Assembly: GCA_001662425.1 (NCBI GenBank)
Contig: BDDC01000965.1
Span: forward strand, 1 to 35,855
Direction: 5' to 3'
DNA from: Chlamydomonas sphaeroides
Taxonomy: Eukaryota; Chlorophyta; Chlorophyceae; Chlamydomonadales; Chlamydomonadaceae
Length of the DNA: 35,855 bases
Made by a program: the position numbers and the translations under genes. A model generated the notes under the pieces. The model saw nothing but the letters and a program-made list of their open reading frames with translations, made no database searches and was not told the DNA's origin. Position 1 is the stretch's first letter. Each line of letters opens with the position of its first letter. This document shows, one piece after another, positions 30,601 through 35,855 of this stretch.

Positions 30601-32161
30601 GCGTGCCCCGAGGCCATCGACCTCATGACCATGCTGTGCCAGTGGGACCCCAACAAGCGCCCCACGGCGGTGCAGGCGCTGCAGCACCCCTACTTCGCGG
30701 TGAGCGCCGGGCCACCGGGGAACCTTGGGGGCCGGGTTGGCGGGGTGGGCCTTGGGCGCCGGCAGGCATGGTGCGGATGCGCCGCCCGAATGGGATCATG
30801 GTCGGGTTGGGGCTTGGTGCAGCCATCGTGTGCCTCCGGGTCGAGACGCGGCGGCCGCGAGCACCGTGAGGCATGGATTCGCCACCAGTATCTGTCCGGC
30901 AGCGAGCCGCGTGCCTCGCCGGCTCTGCAACTGGATTCCTCCTCCCGCCCCGCCCTGCCCCCTGCCTCGCCCCCTGCCTCGCCCTGTAGGTGGGCGTGCG
31001 GCCGGCGCTGCCGCTGTCCAGCTCGCCCATGTCCATGGACCGGCCCAACAGCCACGGCGTGACCAACCCCGCCAAGGAGGCGGCGGTGCTGGAGGACCGC
31101 AACGGTATGAAGGCGCCCAAGACCTGGGCCGAGACAGCGCCGCCGCTGCGGCAGCCGGGTGCGTACCGATGCGGGGCGGCAGGGCTGGGGCCTGGGCCGG
31201 CGGGCAGGGCCGCAAGGGCAGGGCAGGGCCGGCACGCACCGGGCAGAGCGCCCCAGCCACCAGATGGCCACACCCAGCGCCGCGCCGCGCCATCAACCCG
31301 TCCCGTCCCCGCGCCCGCCTGTTCGCAACATCCCCCGGTTGCCCCGCAGACAACCCCTACGCCGACCAGGACAAGCTGCGCGGCCAGGCGGCCTTGGCGC
31401 CGCAGTCGGGGCCGCTGTCCACCATGCAGCTGCAGCTGGGGCACGGCGGCGGCTCGCAGCCGCTGTCCAGCCTGCTGCCGCGCGGCAACTCGTTTGGCGG
31501 CGGCGCCGCGCCCGGCATGGCGGGCCTGGGTGGCGGCGCCGGCAACGGCGCGGCGCTGGCGATGCTGTCGCCGGCGCCCATGCTGCGCGCGCCGCCGGGC
31601 GGCCTGCCGCCGCCGGTGCCGCCGCCGCGCGGCGTCTCGGCCACGCGGCAGCAGCTGCCGCCGCAGCCGGCGCAGCATGGCATGGGCGGCGCCGTGGGCG
31701 GTGGCTCCATGCAGCGCCGGCAGAGCAACTTCGGCGACGCTGGCGGCGGCGGCGGCGCCGCCGGGCACAACGTGATGGGGTCCATCAATTTTGACGCCCT
31801 CAACCACCTGCGGCCTCCCGGCGCGGCGCCCATCATGGCCTCGCCCATGCCCAACGCGCCCGCCGTGGCCGCCTCGCCTCTGCCGCCCGGCGTGACGCGC
31901 TACCAGGGCCCCGGCGCGGGCGCGCCGCCGGCGGTGCTGGCCTCGCCAGGGCTGCAGAAGCTGGGCTCCATAAACATCCGCTCCGCCGCCGGGGGCCCGG
32001 CAGCGGCGCCGTCGCCCATGATGCACGGCGGGCCGCTGGGGTCGCTGATGCAGCAGGGCCAGGCCGGGGGTGGTGCAGGGCAGGGCGGCAACAGCCTGCT
32101 GCCGACGCTGAGCGGGCGCATGGTGGGCGACCCGCTGCGCGGCGGCGGCAGCAAGCGGTGA
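27614..32161 (+). CDS. LF4: LF4/MAK/ICK-type flagellar-length protein kinase
   Basis: Nine coding exons (27614-27621, 27831-27909, 28411-28569, 28897-29035, 29213-29315, 30177-30395, 30555-30699, 30990-31158, 31350-32161) join in phase to give 610 residues. The kinase domain spans residues 4-284. It has the Gly loop LGDGTYG (10-16), VAIKK with Lys33, HRDMKPEN with Asp125, DFG (142-144), the activation motif T156-D157-Y158, then APEVLLRSPYYNAP and WDPNKRPTA. This is the RCK family (MAK, ICK, Chlamydomonas LF4), serine/threonine kinases that restrain cilium length. The remaining 325 residues are Gly/Ala/Pro/Met-rich and low complexity. The start uses an 8-nt coding exon (ATGAACAG) that yields MNRYKVVKQLG, the expected family N terminus. 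The ATG at 27724 also reads through in frame but adds an atypical leader. No TGTAA was found downstream. Confidence 0.93.
29316..30176 (+). other. 861-nt intron splitting the kinase activation segment
   Basis: The longest intron of the kinase gene divides STRW from YRAPE right after the TDY phosphorylation motif. It holds no recognised gene or repeat. Read-through would replace the P+1 loop with unrelated sequence. Confidence 0.7.
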
Positions 32162-33782
32162 TGCGGCTGACGCGGCGGCCGGGGGTTCTTGGGAAGCCAG
32201 GGCAGCTGCCGCCGTTCAGGCAGGGTCCCCGAGCGGTAGCGTTGGGCCGCGGTGGGGGCGAGGAAGTTGGAGCGGGCGGTCGTGGGGTGTGCATCTGGGC
32301 AGGCGGGTGGGGGCCTGCGTAAGGCCCCTACGCGCGTCGCCTGTGGGGCTGGCCCGCCCTCGCACTGGCGCCCGCGGAGTGCATTAGGCTTGAGTCCGAT
32401 GACAGACGTGGAGGTTCATGTGTGTGTAGCGCCCGCCTGCGCTAGGCAGGAGTGCAGCCGTGGCTCTGGCTTGTGAGCCGAGTCGCTTGACCGGACGGGT
32501 GTGCACGCGCCGCGTACAGGGACCGTTCAGTTGGACCGGACGTGAGGGTGGCACGCAAGTGGCGCCCTGGAGCGCGCGGAGCCGTGCGTAGCAGTGCTCG
32601 TTTTGTGGATGGTGCATGCATGTCAGAGGCGAGCGGGCAGGGCCTTCGGTTGTTGGAATGAGGGGCGGGGCCGAGGGGCGCGTCTTGCGTGAGTGGCTGG
32701 GGCAAGCGGGGGATCGGCGGGCGGCGGAGGGGACCACCCGGTCATATCACGCAGGCACAGTCTGCCGCCTGACAGTGCAGGCAGCTTGCAAAGAGAAAGC
32801 GTAGACGCTTGCTACGAGCCAGCGACTGTCAACCTTCTTGGGACCAACACTCGCAGTGTTCGTGTCAAGGCCTTTGCTTGCTCGTCGGGGGCGCTGCCTG
32901 GCCTGCGAGATGTTGACCTACATGGGCAGCGCAGGCGCTGGCAGAGCTGGGGGATACTGTGAAGCGGGCTCAGGAGGACGGCGGGGGCCCGGCGCCGCGG
33001 GAAGCGAAGCGCCTGGCGCTAGTCCGCTAGAGCTGCTACCGGGCCTGCCGGGCGCTTGACGATACGGCGGAGATGCACGCCATAGGGTAGTGTCAACATG
33101 TGGCCATCGCGTGGGCTTTGGTTTGGGCTTCGCCTGCGGGGCCTCCTGGCCCTGTGCCTCCCTGTGCCACCATGACACGTGCCATGACACAAGTCGTACA
33201 ACAGGACAAGTCGCACGACAGCGCCAAAGTATTGCATCCATGCCCTGTACTATTCTGCATCGCTTACGCTTTTCATTGTTGAGCGGCGCGCTGGACAACG
33301 CCGCCGCAAACCTCACTCCTTGACGTTTCGGGAGCCCGCCAAGGCTGACCTGACGACCTGACGAGCCACGTATCGGCTTTCTATTGGGAATCGATTGTCG
33401 CTGCGATTGCCACGGAACGCCACAGCTGTGCAGTTGGCACAATTCGCTGTACCAACGCTGTTCCGGCCGCGGCGACACCATGGCGAGCTGTGTGACATGC
33501 AATAAGCCTACGTCCAGGCGCTGCTTGGTAAGCAGATAACAAACCACGCTGCGATAGCACTCAAAACGCGATTGCACGCCAGCTATGCCTTTCGGAGCGA
33601 TGCCAACACAAGTCAACAAAGCACGCATACAACTCCTGTCGCCGGGGGCCGCTGTCGCCAAGCTCCGGCGGGGAGACGCCCGCCACCGGCCCTCGCCTAG
33701 CGCCCTCCGTCGCCTCCGCACCGGCCGCACCACAATGGGCCCTTCCCGTGACTTTCCCTCACAACTTCAGGTCTGAGCAACA
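32162..33782. other. Intergenic region downstream of the kinase gene
   Basis: This holds the 3' UTR of the kinase gene and the promoter of the gene at 33783. GC content falls in 33150-33620. Open frames here lack motifs, and no TGTAA, repeat or RNA gene was found. Confidence 0.6.
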
Positions 33783-35682
33783 ATGGTGGAGCCCTACGGG
33801 CGCAGCTGCGCTGGCGGCCGCGCTGCCAGCCGCCGCACTGCCGGGGCAAGCCCGGGGCGCGGCGCCGGTGGCAGCTGCTCCGGCACGCATCGGCGGTGGC
33901 GTCAGCGCCTGCTACTGCCTCCACTCGCGCTCTTATCGCTGCTCTTCGTTGCTTGCTGTGGACACCTGGCAGCAGCTGGTGGCGACACGGCTCCCGGCGG
34001 CGGCGGGCAACGGCCGGCCCAGACCGCCGCCGCTGCTGCGACCCAATCCTCGGCTGCTGCTGCGGCGGGCAATCCAGCGGAGGGGGAGTCCATCAACGCC
34101 AGCGACCAGTCGCATGGATCTTCAGCGGTTATTGGCCCGCTGCGGTCCGCCCTCGCTTCCTTGCCTGCCCCCGGCGGCGACCGCTGGGGCACTAAGGCGG
34201 CGGGCGGTGTTGTCTCACCGCTGGGCGCTTCCGAGCCGGGAGAGTATGACTATGACGACATCCCTCTCATGCTAACGTGCGGCATCACCTTCACATCGAG
34301 GTGCGGGCTGTGTGGAGCAGGGAAGAGCCAGGCGTGGGCCACAGGAGCCATGGGGCTGGACGCTCGGATGTGGGTCTGCCTAAGCGCCGGCTGGAAGCTT
34401 GGGCCCTCTTCAGAACCCCACGAGCCCCTGGCCATGCTTCACTACGCCCCGCCCGGGCCTGCCGCCCCGCCCTGCCGCCTCAAACCCCCGGCCCCGCCGC
34501 AGCACCGTGTACTATGGGCGGTATCCGCTCCTCACGTTCGACTTCACGCTGGTGCTGGACTGTGAGTGCCGCGGGCGCAACGCAGCTGCCGGCGGCGGCG
34601 AGGCGGGGGCGGGCTGCCGGCAGGGCAGCGTACCCCCGCCTCTCCTGCAGCCGCTGCAGCCTCTTGAGACTGGTGCACGTGCTGGGCGTGCCGCAGGCGA
34701 GACGCGGTCGACGTGCAGAGTGGCACTGTTCAGGTGCGGGGTGCGGCCAGGCGCGGGCCATAGTCCCGGACAGCGCATGCAGGCGTGGGCCATAGTCCCG
34801 AGCAGAGCATGCAGGCGTGGGCCATAGTCCCGAGCAGAGCATGCAGGCGCGGGCCATAGTCCCGGGCAGCGCATGCAGGCGTGGGCCATAGTCCCGAGCA
34901 GAACATGCAGGCGCGGGCCATAGTCCCGAGCAGAGCATGCAGGCGTGGGCCATAGTCCCGAGCAGAGCATGCAGGCGCGGGCCATAGTCCCGTGCAGCGC
35001 ACGGCCGGGCAGGCCTGGCCGCGCGCTTGCCCGCTGGGTCCGCCGCACATATGGCTGCGTCAGCGCACCCTCCCTGGGGGGCCGCCAGAGGCGCACCCAC
35101 AGCCCCAGGCTCCTCGCGCCCCATCCGCATCTCGAGGTAGCGGCGTGGACTGCGTGCTGCTCGCGCGCCGCGCCAGGGCAGCATGCAGCGCGGCGGCCCT
35201 CCGCTCGGCGCGTGTGGCCTCGGCCCCACGCATGCTCCCGCTGCCCACCCGACCACCTCCCCCTGGCGCCCACTCCGGCCCTGCCCCCCTGCCACCTGAC
35301 CCCTGCCGCGCCCCCCCACCCCACCCCGCAGCGGCAAGCTGACCAAGTCCAACCTGCCCTCGGGGCCCTACGTCTACACCCTAGGCCTGCAGCCCAACGT
35401 GGACCTGTGTGAGTGCATGCAGCAGCAGCAGCTGGCGGCGGCCGCTCGCGGTGCTTGCGGAGCGCTGCCAGGCGCCGCCGCCTTTCTGCCGCACGTCGAG
35501 TCTTTTACCCCAATTACCCCATTGAACTCATCGACCCCATTGACCCCTGTGCCCCTGTGCCTCTGTGCCCCTGTGCCCCCCTTCTGCCGGCCCCTCTTCC
35601 CCTTGGCCCCACCCCAGCTATCAGCTGGGCCGCAGGCGTGGGCGCCGACGGCTTCTACCTGCAGACCGGCACCGGGTACCAG
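33783..35682 (+). CDS. Secreted or membrane-anchored protein, unrecognised, 5' part
   Basis: Visible exons 33783-34300, 34503-34561, 34697-34733, 35332-35408 and 35618-35682 join in phase (2,1,2,1,0) to give 252 residues. The gene continues past the right edge. A basic, Gly/Arg/Ser-rich stretch of about 40 residues precedes a hydrophobic segment (about 43-60, LLLPPLALLSLLFVACC), like a type II signal anchor or long signal peptide. An Ala/Gly/Pro-rich linker follows, then YDYDDIPLMLTCGITFTS. After that come strand-like segments VYYGRYPLLTFDFTLVLDC, TKSNLPSGPYVYTLGLQP and SISWAAGVGADGFYLQTG. The pattern suggests a beta-rich extracellular domain with Cys residues. I do not recognise the family. 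The 37-nt third exon is supported only by phase and by CAG/GTGCGG borders. Confidence 0.62.
34750..35005. repeat. 32-bp minisatellite, eight copies, in an intron
   Basis: Eight tandem 32-bp units share the core GGGCCATAGTCCCG. They vary at a few fixed sites (GGCGCGGG or GGCGTGGG at the start, GAGCAGAGC or GGGCAGCGC near the end). The last unit is degenerate at its 3' side. The array begins 16 bp after the exon-3 donor of the gene at 33783. The unit is not a multiple of three and there are no unique spacers. Confidence 0.97.
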
Positions 35683-35788
35683 GTAGGGAGGGGCAGGGGG
35701 CGAGGGGGCAATGCGTCCGCCACATGGGCCGTGGCGGCGGGCCGGACTGGTTGGACCGCGCCGCGGACAGCCAGCTTGCTCCGTGCGT

Positions 35789-35855
35789 GGGGCTGGGGCC
35801 GGGGCTGGGGCTGGGGCTGGGGCTGGGGCTGGGGCTGGGGCTGGGGCTGGGGCTG
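35789..35855. repeat. GGGGCT hexamer microsatellite at right edge
   Basis: About eleven GGGGCT units, the second being GGGGCC, run to the end of the window within an intron of the secreted-protein gene. The sequence probably ends here because the array could not be assembled through. Confidence 0.95.

Noticed and set aside
34750..35005. CRISPR array
   Set aside because: The 32-bp units are contiguous with no unique spacers, in an intron of a eukaryotic gene.
35789..35855. GGGGCT array as a chromosome end
   Set aside because: It is not a known algal telomere unit and lies in the middle of an open gene; a contig end in a microsatellite is more likely.

Overview
The window looks like nuclear DNA of a flagellate green alga, probably a core chlorophyte of the volvocalean or chlamydomonad type. 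The sequence is very GC-rich. Genes are split into many short exons with GTGAGT/GTGCGT donors and C-rich tracts before CAG acceptors. TGTAA motifs, the usual polyadenylation signal of these algae, lie downstream of several stop codons. The gene content fits: an LF4/MAK-type flagellar-length kinase, a kinesin-like protein, a plastid-targeted DWARF27-like isomerase and cytosolic ribosomal protein L34e. Both window edges and the internal run of N (13954-14340) lie in or next to low-complexity sequence, so this is probably a draft contig.

Layout. Positions 322-2467 (+) hold the 3' part of an unrecognised gene. Positions 4275-16035 (-) hold a kinesin-like gene of about 35 coding exons. Its motor is divergent and is followed by a long coiled-coil stalk. 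Positions 16719-18824 (-) hold a six-exon gene of the DAPG-hydrolase (PhlG) type with an N-terminal signal or anchor segment. It starts 74 bp from a divergent small coiled-coil gene (18899-20145, +). Positions 20800 to about 21783 (-) hold a leucine-rich-repeat-like protein. Positions 22442-24375 (+) hold a D27-like gene. Positions 25055-27176 (-) hold RPL34, divergent from the LF4-like kinase gene at 27614-32161 (+). Positions 33783 to the right edge (+) hold the 5' part of a gene for a secreted or membrane-anchored protein.

I rebuilt exon structures by hand, requiring every junction to keep the reading frame and every acceptor to end in AG. The kinase, RPL34, D27-like, PhlG-like and most kinesin junctions close in phase. 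The small coiled-coil gene, the 5' end of the LRR-like gene and the kinesin exon beside the gap remain uncertain.

There is no operon logic. The only functional link visible is that the kinase and perhaps the kinesin belong to flagellar biology. The most notable points are the PhlG-type hydrolase in an alga, a kinesin motor with its switch I signature lost, several GC-AG introns, three introns carrying a duplicated copy of their own splice junction, an in-frame retained-intron candidate and an 8-nt first coding exon in the kinase gene.
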